A stretch of 9,036 bases of DNA from the NCBI GenBank assembly GCA_028819775.1, contig JAPPKV010000449.1, forward strand, positions 1-9,036, written 5' to 3'. Under the pieces are notes generated by a model that worked only from the letters and a program-made list of their open reading frames with translations, did no database searches and was not told the DNA's origin. The translations under genes were made by a program, and so were the position numbers. Shown piece after piece: positions 1 through 7,067 of this stretch. This stretch comes from Gammaproteobacteria bacterium (lineage in GTDB: Bacteria > Pseudomonadota > Gammaproteobacteria > Pseudomonadales > Azotimanducaceae_A). Within the stretch, counting starts at the first letter, position 1; each line of letters starts with the position of its first letter.

Positions 1-792
1 GGTGTAGTTAGCGCCGGCGTAGGTCTCGGGCTGCTCGAGTTCGTCGTTGGGTGGGAGAGCCGCCGCGTAGGCCGCCAAGCCGTCGGCGGCGGCGAAGGCC
101 GAGCGGTAGAACTCGCGATTGCGCGCCTGGGTCGGCAGTAGCTCGCCTTGATCGACGAGCCTTTGCGCCGCCTGGGCGCGACGGGACTCCAACGCCGACC
201 AATCCGCATCGCTGACATAGCGCAGGTCCGCGTTCCAATGGGGGATCTGCGGCGTCGCGATGTTGCGCAACAGGTCGGGATTGTTCATGCGCGTGAACCG
301 GGCGACGCCACCGGTTTCGGAATACCCGCCGAAACTGAGATAGGGCACCGACAGATCGGGTGCGTAGTGGCCTGCGAGCAGGGCCGTGGCGGTCGGGTAG
401 CCCTCGGATGTGCGTCCGCTCCAGTTGTGCACCACGCCTACGGTGTGGGAATTCGTCTGTGCATCGACGCCGTTGACGACGAGCATGCGCTCGTAGTACT
501 TCTCGAAGAACGCCTCGTTGTTCGCGAAAGGCGCGTAGGCGATGTTGCCCGCTTCATGGACTTCCGCCCGTTGCGCCCAGTTGTTGATGATGGGCTCGCC
601 CGAGACGTTCACCTTCGGGTCGCAGAAGCTCGTGGGGTCCCAGCCGCCGTTCGCCTGCACGAATACGTACAGCTTGCCCGCGTCGTCGGCGGCGCTTGCC
701 AACGGCAGGCGGAAGCCCATCGCCGCCGCGCCCGATGCCCCGAGCATGCCTTTCAGGATGGTTCGTCGGTTCATCGGCACGCTGGCGCTCAT
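1..792 (-). CDS. DUF1501 family protein with Tat signal, C-terminus cut by window edge
   Basis: The 264 visible residues begin MSASVPMNRRTILKG. The twin-arginine motif NRRTILKG at residues 8-15 is followed by an Ala/Gly-rich hydrophobic stretch ending near LASAADD (31-37), so export through the Tat pathway is expected. Just after it, VQANGGWDPTSFCDP (45-59) matches the conserved opening of DUF1501 proteins, and a later SHTVG...NWSGRTSEGYPTA segment is also typical. DUF1501 belongs to the alkaline phosphatase/sulfatase-like fold group; its substrate is unknown. DUF1501 genes usually sit beside DUF1549/1553, DUF1592 or DUF1800 partners, as here. The start at 792 is chosen because its ATG overlaps the upstream stop (ATGA, 789-792), which suggests translational coupling. 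An ATG at 774 is the alternative, and neither has a clear Shine-Dalgarno. The frame is open to base 1 and the C-terminus lies outside the window. Confidence 0.88.
   Translation of the reverse strand, partial: MSASVPMNRRTILKGMLGASGAAAMGFRLPLASAADDAGKLYVFVQANGGWDPTSFCDPKVNVSGEPIINNWAQRAEVHEAGNIAYAPFANNEAFFEKYYERMLVVNGVDAQTNSHTVGVVHNWSGRTSEGYPTATALLAGHYAPDLSVPYLSFGGYSETGGVARFTRMNNPDLLRNIATPQIPHWNADLRYVSDADWSALESRRAQAAQRLVDQGELLPTQARNREFYRSAFAAADGLAAYAAALPPNDELEQPETYAGANYT
789..792 (-). promoter_or_regulatory. ATGA stop/start overlap coupling the large gene to the DUF1501 gene
   Basis: On the minus strand the TGA stop of the large gene (791-789) shares two bases with the ATG of the DUF1501 gene (792-790). 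The upstream bases CTACCGGTACCTGTACCT have no Shine-Dalgarno-like run, so translation by reinitiation at the overlap is likely. This supports a fixed pair of products. Confidence 0.75.
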
Positions 793-3700
793 AGGTACAG
801 GTACCGGTAGTCCATCAAGAGGTACGTCAGCACGACGCTCCAACTCCGCACTACCGCGGCGCTGTCGTACGGGGCGGCTTCGTCGTAGAGGATCTGGTTC
901 ACCCGGGGCCAGTCCCAACCGTAGTAGCTTCCCCAGTCCCTCTCGTGCTTGATGAGCACATCATCGGCAATGCCGTCGAAGTAGCGGATATCCGAACCCC
1001 AGTTGCAGGCGGTGTCGAAGAACCAGTTGTTGTTCGTCTCGCGTCGTCGTTTCCAGACGTCGATGAACAGTCCGTACGCATCTTCAACCTCCGGCGACTC
1101 GGCGCTGACGTCGATGCCGAGGAGCTTGTCGTAGAGTTCGACGAGTTTGTTGCGGATGGCCCGTGAACCGGCGGATGTCTCCGTGCTCGATTCGACGGCC
1201 ACGTCCAGGAACGGCAACTGGCCACCGGCCAGGTCCGCCCAGGCGATGACCTTCACGTCGTGTACGCCGCCCCGAGGAATCTCCAACGGGATTCGCAATT
1301 CGCAGGGCTGCCACAGGGCCCGGTGGTCGGGTTCTTCCGATCCGTCGCTGCTCTCGCTGGAGCCGCAGCCCCCTTCGAGATCCTCGAATTCGACCCGCTC
1401 CACGATGGCCCCGTTCGAGTCGACGACCTCCAAGGCGTCCAGGCGCACGTTGCGATCCGCCCCCGAGTCCTCGTTGTAGTAGTCGTTGGGGAACGACAGC
1501 CAGACCGTATTCGTGCCTGCCGGAAGATGGCCGTTTACGACGAGCGTCTCCCGCTCGTCGAAGGACTCGGCCTCGATGGAGAACGAGCCGCCAGTCTCCG
1601 CCACGGGCGAGACGTTCTTGTGGATGCCGCCGAACAGACGGCGATCCTCGTCGGGCAGCAGGTAGAACTCGCGGAACACGATGGGACAACTCGACTCCAC
1701 GGCGTGGGTTCTAGCTACGCTCGCCATAACCGATGTCAAGTCCCGGGATCGGTCGGTGATGCCGTCCGAGTCAATGCCGCCGTAGAGCAGTCGGTAACCC
1801 CGCACGTCGGCCAGCGCATTGGTGTGCTGGCGGAACGGTCGGGCGCTGGGGTGCTCCCACCGGCCCCATTGGAATCCGGTAATCGTATCGGTCTTGTGCG
1901 CCAATTCCTCGGGCGTCAGCAATCGACTGATGCCGGCGTGGGCCAGTGCGGCGCGCTGGATGGCGGATGACTCGCCGTCGATGGCTTCTGCGCGGAACCA
2001 GTCGGAAAGCGCGATCTCGACGAACAGGTCCTTCAGGTTGTAGGGCTCCCCGTCGTCGAAACCGTCTCGGAAGCCCTCCGCGAGGGCCCGAACGTGTGCG
2101 GCCTGGGCGCTGGCGGCGAGCAGACGGGCGTCGAAGTCGGCGTCGTGCTCATCCTGGGGCGACTCGACCACGTCACGGCCCATGATCGCCGGCCACCAGA
2201 ACTTCACCGTGGCTTCCGCGAAACGCGGGTCGTCTGCGATGTGCCTGGCGAGCCATTGCAGACCCGTCGCCGAATCGGCCAACGATTCCCCGTTGAAGCC
2301 GGGCTCGCGCATGTCGCGGTACCACGTGTCACCCGTCCGATAGGGCGACGCCGCGATCTCGAGTTTGGCCAACTCGTCGCCGGCTTGGTCCGCCCAGGCG
2401 GTGACCACCGCCTCGTAGGTGCCAACGGCCGGAATCTCCACGTCGACGCGAACCCCGCACCCGTTCAGGATGACCCAGTGGTCCGCATTCCCGCCGTCTT
2501 CCGCGGCGACTGCCTCGCCGCAGGTTTGGTTCTCCAAGGCAGCGAGGTCGGCCTCGAACACGACGTTGCCCACCGCGTCCCGGAGTTCGAGGGTGTCCAG
2601 CCGTAGGTTGCGATCATCGCCGTCTTGCCAGTAGTCATTGGTGAAGGCGATGTACACCCGAGACTCGCCGTCGAGCTCGACGGGGGCAGTGACGGTCTGC
2701 CGATCATCGTACGAAGCGGCCTCGATCTCGAACTCTTCGCCAACCGGGTTTTTGTAGAACCCGTCCAAGGAGTCCAGTCCGCCCGGTTCGTCGCGGTACA
2801 ACCCGATGTCGCCGTAGTTCTGGAACGCGCCCGCCGCTGGATCGAGAACGGTATGGCAGACCGTGCAATTGGCGTTCTTCATGGTCGGGTTGTTCGTATC
2901 CGCGAGCGCGACTGGGTCCGTTGTCCGCGAGGCGGCGTTTTCGATGTCGACGCCAAGGAAGTGGTAGTAGGCCCATCGGGCTCTCGCCCGGTTGCGGTTG
3001 GTCGCCGTGGTCGGGTAGCGCTTCAGGAACACCAGGGTGTTGAGGACCCCGGCGTGGGGAATCGACATCTTGCCTTCCCCGGGCGAGAGAATCCTGAGGC
3101 CGATGTTGGGCTCGAATCGGGCGCGGTAGCCGGCCTGGTGCGTGAGGTAGTCCGTGATCTCGGCTGGCCGGAAGTCGTGAACGTCATCCGGGTGATCGAC
3201 GGCGCCCTTGCCCGTGTAGGACTCCTTCGCCAACCGGTTCGCCATGACGTAGTCCGCAGTGAGCACTTCGGTGTAGGGCAGATCGTTTTCCACGACGTGG
3301 GCGATCAGCTCGAGCGGTGCGCGGGCGACCCCGTACTGAACGGCGTTGTGCCACTCGTTGAACTCCCGGTGTGCCCCGTTGTTGACCGCCGCGCCGCGCA
3401 GTCGGTAGTACTTGTTGTCGAAGTGAAAGAAGTGGCCGCGGTTTTCCAACGTGTTCTCGGCCACGTACCGGTCGGTAAGCAGGCGGTCGTTCGCCCCCCG
3501 GAGCAGGAACTCGTGGAATCGCGGCCCTGCCATCAGGTTTCGAATCGCTTCGCGCAGCACGTCATCGGTACCCGGTTCGATGAAGTCGTACTCGGCCGCC
3601 GTGGGTATCCGGCCGGCGAGGAGCAACGCCGCGCGACGCAGCACCGTGCGTGGGGAAGCCATCGCGACGGCATCGAAGAGCGTCTCGGCCGATGCCGATA

Positions 3701-5915
3701 CCGCCGCCGCCTCGCGTCCAAGGAGGTCGAGGAACCAGGCGACGTTCTCGAAGTCCTTCGAACCGCGCGGAACCTGTTCACCCCCGCCGTGACCGATGCC
3801 CTGGATCTTCTCGAGCACAAGTGCGGCGCCGTCTTCCACCGTCGCGACGAAGTTCTTGATGGCCTGCAGGTTCAAGGCGCGATGGTCGGAGTTCGCCGTC
3901 GAGACGAACACCAGTCGGGTGGTGCCGGAAGCGCCGCCCTCGACATGGCAGTTGACGCATTTCGACTCCAGAACGGGCGCGGCGACCAAAGCGTCGAACA
4001 CCTCTGTCGACGTTTCGTTCGCACCGCGCACCGGGGCCGTGGACAGGTTGGTCAGATGACCCGTGGGGCTCGCGAGCAGGCTCATCACCATGATCGGCTG
4101 CGCGGATCGGACGTTGAGCTGCCATTTGCCCTCGCCGTCGCCCAACGCGCCTTCGAGCCAGTCGGCGCCTGACTCGAGTTGCTGAGCGGTAATCGTCCGG
4201 GATTGCCCGCCGGGAACCGTTAGCCGCACGTCGGTGTTCGGTGTAGTGCCGTTCCCGTCGATGCCCGTGATGACGATGCCCGTCGGCTGGTCACCTGCGT
4301 TGACGAGACGAAGTTGACTGACCTGGTCCAGGTTGCTGCCGGGATTGAACACCGCGACCCGGTGGCGGACCCCGATGCTTGGCGCGACATCGTGCATCGC
4401 CGTAAGGAACCCCTCGGTCGTTCGGACATACGCCAGCACCTCGACGTCGAGGTCGCTTGTCATGGCGAGTCGCCAGTCGCCTTGACCTGACCCGACGCCG
4501 CCGGAAAGCCCCTTGCCGGGATTGCCGGTCTCGAGGTCGTCGGAGTTGAAGTGCGCCACCGCGTTGGCGCCGAGCGACAACGTGATCTCGTCGTAGTCCC
4601 AGTCGGAATCATCGAATGCCCGGATGCGAATATCGCCCGGTTCATCAGAGCGATTGATGACCCGGACGAAGCCCTGACGGTCGCCGCCGGCGGCCGGGAA
4701 CAGTGGCACCGCGTGGCGGTCACCCACCGCGTCGGGGGGCGTGGTGGAGAGATTGGACAGGTGCCGGGTGGGACTCTCGAGCAGGCTCAGTACCTCGACC
4801 GGCTGCGCCGACTCGATCAAGAGCTGCCACTTGCCCGTGCCGTCGCCGAGTCCATTCCAGTCGCTGGTGCCGGCCTCCAGTTGTTCGGCGTCGAGCGTCT
4901 GCGCCGCACCGGGCGGGATGTGGATACGAATGATCGTACTGGGCGAGTAGCCGCCATCATCGACGCCACGGATGGTCACCTGGGCTTCCGATTCACCCAG
5001 GTTGACGACTCGCAATCGGCTTACCTGGTCGCGGTTGCTCGCCGGATTGAAGGTCGGCACGCGATGTACGCCGTCCTCGGACCGGACGACGTCGTGCATT
5101 GCCGTCAGGAAGCCGTCGGCTGTGCGCACGTAGGCCAGCACCTCGATGTCGAGGTCGCTTTCCATCGCAAGCCGCCAGTCGCCGACGCCCGACCCCGCGC
5201 TTCCCGACAGGCCCTTGGCGGTGTTGCCCCGTTCGAGATCGCCCGAGTTGAAATGCACGGCCTCGCGCGCACCGAGGGCGAGCGTGACCGGGTGGGCGAT
5301 GCGACCGGAATCGTCGACGGCGTCGATACGAACTTCGCCGGACATGGGCGAATGGTTGATGACGCGGACAAAGCCCTCCCGGACGTTGTCGGATGCGGAG
5401 GGGAAGAGCGGCACGCCGTGGGTGGCGGCTGAATCCCCCGAAGAGGCCCCGGTGCTCCCGGCCGCACCATGCAGGGGGGTGGTCTTTGCGGCCGCCGCCA
5501 GCGGGCTGACCGAACGAGGTTTGCCGCCACGGGCAGGCTTCCATTGCGACGCCGCGGTGGTCCGCGCGTGAGCCCTCGCCGCTACGCCTGCCTGGTCGGC
5601 CGCACCCGAGTGGTCCCGGAAGGGTCCCGACGACGGGACGGGACACATCAATGCCGCGTTCGGTTGGATCGGCGTGGAGGCGAAGAGCGTATCGTGGACG
5701 CCGGGATGCGTCGGCATCGAACGCGGCCACGGCGCAAGATCTTCATGAACGGTTAGTGGAAACGGCTGGGTGATTCGCCAGGCCTCGGGTCCCGGCGAGT
5801 CGACGAGCCAAGCATTGGCGGCTTGCTCGGGATCAGCCGCGAGGGACGCAGCAACCACTCCGCCGGTCGCAGCCGCCACCAGCGTGCACCACAGAAATTC
5901 GTGGAACCGGTTCAT
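789..5915 (-). CDS. Large secreted multidomain protein: beta repeats, two CXXCH sites, DUF1592/1588/PSD1-like segments, two CBM-like modules
   Basis: This 1708-residue protein has a Sec-type signal at about 1-27 (LWCTLVAAATGGVVAASLA). Residues 28-166 are an Ala/Ser/Pro-rich linker. Residues 168-401 and 402-635 are two copies of a beta-rich module containing VRVIN and GFLTAMHD motifs. A haem site CVNCH lies at 653-657. Next come a DUF1549-like segment (about 758-816, RRAALLLAGRIPT), a DUF1592-like stretch (about 878-902, TEVLTADYVMANR) and a DUF1588-like segment (about 953-1042) holding a second haem site CTVCH (1017-1021) followed by LDPAAGAFQNYG. CBM-like modules lie at about 1059-1189 and 1441-1575. 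Between them, ARHIADDPRFAEATVKFWW (1223-1241) and the following MGRD resemble PSD1/DUF1553. These families are known from planctomycete-type cytochrome proteins and have no settled reaction. The start has a good ribosome site, and the gene is coupled to the DUF1501 gene. A periplasmic or surface location is inferred; the domain names are by eye. Confidence 0.85.
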   Translation of the reverse strand: MNRFHEFLWCTLVAAATGGVVAASLAADPEQAANAWLVDSPGPEAWRITQPFPLTVHEDLAPWPRSMPTHPGVHDTLFASTPIQPNAALMCPVPSSGPFRDHSGAADQAGVAARAHARTTAASQWKPARGGKPRSVSPLAAAAKTTPLHGAAGSTGASSGDSAATHGVPLFPSASDNVREGFVRVINHSPMSGEVRIDAVDDSGRIAHPVTLALGAREAVHFNSGDLERGNTAKGLSGSAGSGVGDWRLAMESDLDIEVLAYVRTADGFLTAMHDVVRSEDGVHRVPTFNPASNRDQVSRLRVVNLGESEAQVTIRGVDDGGYSPSTIIRIHIPPGAAQTLDAEQLEAGTSDWNGLGDGTGKWQLLIESAQPVEVLSLLESPTRHLSNLSTTPPDAVGDRHAVPLFPAAGGDRQGFVRVINRSDEPGDIRIRAFDDSDWDYDEITLSLGANAVAHFNSDDLETGNPGKGLSGGVGSGQGDWRLAMTSDLDVEVLAYVRTTEGFLTAMHDVAPSIGVRHRVAVFNPGSNLDQVSQLRLVNAGDQPTGIVITGIDGNGTTPNTDVRLTVPGGQSRTITAQQLESGADWLEGALGDGEGKWQLNVRSAQPIMVMSLLASPTGHLTNLSTAPVRGANETSTEVFDALVAAPVLESKCVNCHVEGGASGTTRLVFVSTANSDHRALNLQAIKNFVATVEDGAALVLEKIQGIGHGGGEQVPRGSKDFENVAWFLDLLGREAAAVSASAETLFDAVAMASPRTVLRRAALLLAGRIPTAAEYDFIEPGTDDVLREAIRNLMAGPRFHEFLLRGANDRLLTDRYVAENTLENRGHFFHFDNKYYRLRGAAVNNGAHREFNEWHNAVQYGVARAPLELIAHVVENDLPYTEVLTADYVMANRLAKESYTGKGAVDHPDDVHDFRPAEITDYLTHQAGYRARFEPNIGLRILSPGEGKMSIPHAGVLNTLVFLKRYPTTATNRNRARARWAYYHFLGVDIENAASRTTDPVALADTNNPTMKNANCTVCHTVLDPAAGAFQNYGDIGLYRDEPGGLDSLDGFYKNPVGEEFEIEAASYDDRQTVTAPVELDGESRVYIAFTNDYWQDGDDRNLRLDTLELRDAVGNVVFEADLAALENQTCGEAVAAEDGGNADHWVILNGCGVRVDVEIPAVGTYEAVVTAWADQAGDELAKLEIAASPYRTGDTWYRDMREPGFNGESLADSATGLQWLARHIADDPRFAEATVKFWWPAIMGRDVVESPQDEHDADFDARLLAASAQAAHVRALAEGFRDGFDDGEPYNLKDLFVEIALSDWFRAEAIDGESSAIQRAALAHAGISRLLTPEELAHKTDTITGFQWGRWEHPSARPFRQHTNALADVRGYRLLYGGIDSDGITDRSRDLTSVMASVARTHAVESSCPIVFREFYLLPDEDRRLFGGIHKNVSPVAETGGSFSIEAESFDERETLVVNGHLPAGTNTVWLSFPNDYYNEDSGADRNVRLDALEVVDSNGAIVERVEFEDLEGGCGSSESSDGSEEPDHRALWQPCELRIPLEIPRGGVHDVKVIAWADLAGGQLPFLDVAVESSTETSAGSRAIRNKLVELYDKLLGIDVSAESPEVEDAYGLFIDVWKRRRETNNNWFFDTACNWGSDIRYFDGIADDVLIKHERDWGSYYGWDWPRVNQILYDEAAPYDSAAVVRSWSVVLTYLLMDYRYLYL
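1191..1595 (-). other. CBM60/CBM36-like module 2 (about residues 1441-1575)
   Basis: This module is homologous to module 1. It opens with FSIEAESFDE, contains FPNDYYNEDSGADRNVRLDA, and ends with VIAWADLAGGQLPFLDVAV. Cysteines 1517 and 1538 have the same 21-residue spacing as the pair in module 1, supporting a common origin and a conserved disulfide. It separates the PSD1-like segment from the C-terminal region. Confidence 0.5.
2349..2741 (-). other. CBM60/CBM36-like module 1 (about residues 1059-1189)
   Basis: The module opens with FEIEAASYDD and contains FTNDYWQDGDDRNLRLDTLE, which resembles the acidic, aromatic Ca-dependent binding face of xylan-binding CBM60/CBM36-type modules. It closes with a VVTAWADQAGDELAKLEI strand pair. 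Cysteines 1132 and 1153 may form a disulfide. Sugar binding is inferred from motif resemblance only. Confidence 0.5.
2853..2867 (-). other. CXXCH site 2 (CTVCH, residues 1017-1021) in the DUF1588-like segment
   Basis: CTVCH is followed by LDPAAGAFQNYGDIGLYR, matching the usual DUF1588 pattern of a CXXCH motif followed by a DP-G-AxxNxD/G stretch. In that family the motif is conserved and presumed to bind haem. Upstream, the AGVLNTLVFLKRYPTT segment fits the start of the same domain. Confidence 0.65.
3945..3959 (-). other. Haem-binding CXXCH site 1 (CVNCH, residues 653-657) of the large protein
   Basis: CVNCH is a canonical covalent c-type haem attachment motif. It lies in a short region (about 636-735) that resembles a small cytochrome c-like domain placed before the DUF1549-like segment. 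This arrangement is common in planctomycete-type PSCyt proteins. A Met ligand cannot be assigned by eye. Confidence 0.7.
4011..4712 (-). repeat. Beta-module repeat, copy 2 (residues 402-635 of the large protein)
   Basis: This second copy directly abuts the first. It repeats the same landmarks in the same order: VPLFPAAG, VRVINRS, HFNSDDLE, GDWRLAMTSDLDVEVLAYV, GFLTAMHD, FNPGSN, GKWQL and HLTNLST. The copies are clearly homologous but diverged, so the duplication is not recent. The haem site CVNCH follows 18 residues after this copy. Confidence 0.8.
4713..5414 (-). repeat. Beta-module repeat, copy 1 (residues 168-401 of the large protein)
   Basis: This is the first copy of a roughly 234-residue coding repeat. 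It runs from VPLFPSASD through VRVINHS, HFNSGDLE, GDWRLAMESDLDIEVLAYV, GFLTAMHD, FNPASN and GKWQL to HLSNLST. Each copy itself looks like two half-repeats of about 115 residues: the DWRLAMESDLDIEVLAY segment of the first half corresponds to KWQLLIESAQPVEVLSL in the second. I recognise this as a module seen in assorted secreted bacterial proteins, but I cannot give it a confident family name. Confidence 0.8.
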
Positions 5916-5963
5916 GTTCCCTTCCGACTGCGGACTCTATCAGCCAGGGGGGAGCCGTGCTAC
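5916..5963. promoter_or_regulatory. Divergent intergenic gap with two ribosome binding sites
   Basis: Only 48 bases separate the two divergent starts. On the minus strand GGAAGGG (complement of 5919-5925) lies three bases before the ATG at 5915, a good Shine-Dalgarno. On the plus strand AGGGGGGAG (5946-5954) lies nine bases before the ATG at 5964. The promoters for both directions must sit here or inside the opposing 5' ends. I see no convincing -35/-10 pair or operator palindrome. Confidence 0.55.
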
Positions 5964-6605
5964 ATGGTCCGGGCGGCGCTGGCTACAATCGCAATGTGCG
6001 TGGCGGCATCGGTTGCGTCGATGGCTGAGCCGGCGAGGCTCGCGAGATACCAAGGGCGGCGAGGGGTCGCGCCGGACGCCCAGCGCGCGAGGGGCGCGGC
6101 TGCATTGGGATGGCTCTTCCTGTTTGTCAGTGTGATTGCCGGTGCAGCGGACCCAGCCCACGACACCCTCCGCGACAAGCTTGCGGCGGGCGACTACTCC
6201 CGTCGTGGCGCCGACACGTGCCTGGGTTGCCACGACGAGGAGGAACCGTTCCCGACCCTCGACGTGTTCGTCACCGTGCACGGGCATCCCCAAGTCGACG
6301 GCTCGCCGTTCGAGATGGACCCGACCGCCGAACTTCCTGCCGGCTTGCAGTGCGAGGCATGCCACGGCCCCATCGGGGACCACGGGCGGCAGATCCTGCC
6401 TGACGGCGTGGCTCGCGAGCCGATACTCAACTTCGGCGAACGGGGCAACGCCGAGGCGTCGTTGCAGAATGACCTGTGCCTGGAATGCCACCGGACCTAT
6501 GAACGAATGCGTTGGGAGGGGAGTGCGCATGAACTTGCCGGGATGGCGTGTGCCGACTGCCACCGTATCCACGCCGAGACCGATGCGGTCCGATCGATGT
6601 CCTGA
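5964..6605 (+). CDS. Decaheme c-type cytochrome, DmsE/MtrA family: N-terminal part with haems 1-4, ended by in-frame TGA
   Basis: In DmsE/MtrA proteins a periplasmic decaheme wire plugs into an MtrB barrel and passes electrons through the outer membrane. Four CXXCH sites are visible: CLGCH (6219-6233), CEACH (6351-6365), CLECH (6477-6491) and CADCH (6549-6563). The segment RRGADTCLGCHDE followed by FVTVHG and LQCEACHGP is typical of the family start. The frame stops at 6603-6605, but the same frame continues with six more haem sites, so this is the front of a broken or read-through gene rather than a natural tetraheme. The ATG at 5964 is chosen for its AGGGGGGAG ribosome site. It gives two hydrophobic stretches (about residues 4-18 and 47-61), so later starts at ATG 5994, ATG 6021 or TTG 6105 remain possible. 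Full length to 7067 would be 367 positions from 5964. Confidence 0.8.
   Translation: MVRAALATIAMCVAASVASMAEPARLARYQGRRGVAPDAQRARGAAALGWLFLFVSVIAGAADPAHDTLRDKLAAGDYSRRGADTCLGCHDEEEPFPTLDVFVTVHGHPQVDGSPFEMDPTAELPAGLQCEACHGPIGDHGRQILPDGVAREPILNFGERGNAEASLQNDLCLECHRTYERMRWEGSAHELAGMACADCHRIHAETDAVRSMS
6603..6605 (+). other. In-frame TGA interrupting the decaheme cytochrome
   Basis: Reading in the cytochrome frame gives ...ACCGATGCGGTCCGATCGATGTCC, then TGA, then CAGAACGAAACC, which encodes QNET directly before CWGCH. No frame change is needed to join the halves, and ten CXXCH motifs result. A single C-to-T change from CGA (Arg) would explain it. No convincing SECIS-like hairpin follows the TGA. 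Confidence 0.85.
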
Positions 6606-7067
6606 CAGAACGAAACCTGTTGGGGCTGCCACCGTTCGGTCGCTGCGGACGCGTTGAAGCGTTCGGCCCACCCGCTGCGCGACGGGCAACTCGTCTGCCG
6701 CGACTGCCACGATCCGCACGGCACGGACAACGACAAACTCAACGTCGAGGCAACCGCCAACGAGACCTGCGTCAAGTGCCACGCGGAACTGCGCGGGCCG
6801 CACCTCTGGGAGCACCCGCCGGTCGTCGAGGACTGCACGATCTGTCACGTCCCGCACGGGTCCAACCAGGCCGCCCTGCTCGTGCGCAGGCCGCCTCAGC
6901 TTTGCCAGGCCTGCCACTCGTCGGTAGGCCACCGCAGCTTTGCCCAGGGCCCTGATCAACTGCCGCCTCGGCCCACGTCGGAGTTTCTGCTCGCCAAGGC
7001 ATGCCTCAACTGCCATGCCGAGGTCCACGGCTCCAACCATCCTTCGGGCAACCTGTTTCGACGATGA
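6606..7067 (+). CDS. Decaheme c-type cytochrome, DmsE/MtrA family: C-terminal part with haems 5-10
   Basis: This continues the upstream frame after the TGA. Six CXXCH sites follow: CWGCH (6618-6632), CRDCH (6696-6710), CVKCH (6768-6782), CTICH (6834-6848), CQACH (6903-6917) and CLNCH (7002-7016). The run ETCVKCHAELRGPHLWEH, then EDCTICHVPHGSN and RPPQLCQACH, is the hallmark C-terminal half of DmsE-family decahemes. The only plausible independent start, TTG at 6654, would lose CWGCH and leave 137 residues without a signal peptide. Such a product could not reach the periplasm for haem attachment, so this part is meaningful only as part of the full-length gene. Its stop overlaps the next start (ATGA), the usual decaheme-mtrB order. 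Confidence 0.82.
   Translation, partial: QNETCWGCHRSVAADALKRSAHPLRDGQLVCRDCHDPHGTDNDKLNVEATANETCVKCHAELRGPHLWEHPPVVEDCTICHVPHGSNQAALLVRRPPQLCQACHSSVGHRSFAQGPDQLPPRPTSEFLLAKACLNCHAEVHGSNHPSGNLFRR
7064..7067 (+). promoter_or_regulatory. ATGA stop/start overlap between decaheme and mtrB-like genes
   Basis: The ATG of the barrel gene (7064-7066) overlaps the TGA of the cytochrome frame (7065-7067). The preceding bases CAACCTGTTTCGACG contain no good Shine-Dalgarno, so barrel synthesis probably depends on ribosomes finishing the cytochrome. If ribosomes stop at 6603-6605, barrel expression should also drop. Confidence 0.7.

Noticed and set aside
2625..4172. Long plus-strand open frame (515 codons) opposite the large minus-strand gene
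   Set aside because: It lies wholly antisense to well-supported domains, shows no recognisable motif and is rich in Arg/Val/Gly as expected from a GC-rich shadow frame.
5905..5963. Possible promoter elements (TTCATG and TCTATC) ahead of the cytochrome
   Set aside because: The match to sigma-70 consensus is weak and common by chance; not enough to call a promoter.
6603..6660. Selenocysteine insertion at the TGA
   Set aside because: I found no stable hairpin of SECIS type right after the TGA (only a tiny ACCG-TT-CGGT stem at 6631-6640), and selenocysteine is not known at this position in decaheme cytochromes.
5940..7040. 366-codon minus-strand open frame across the cytochrome
   Set aside because: The plus strand carries ten ordered CXXCH motifs and family hallmarks. 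The antisense frame has no domain signal and is explained by GC-rich codon structure.
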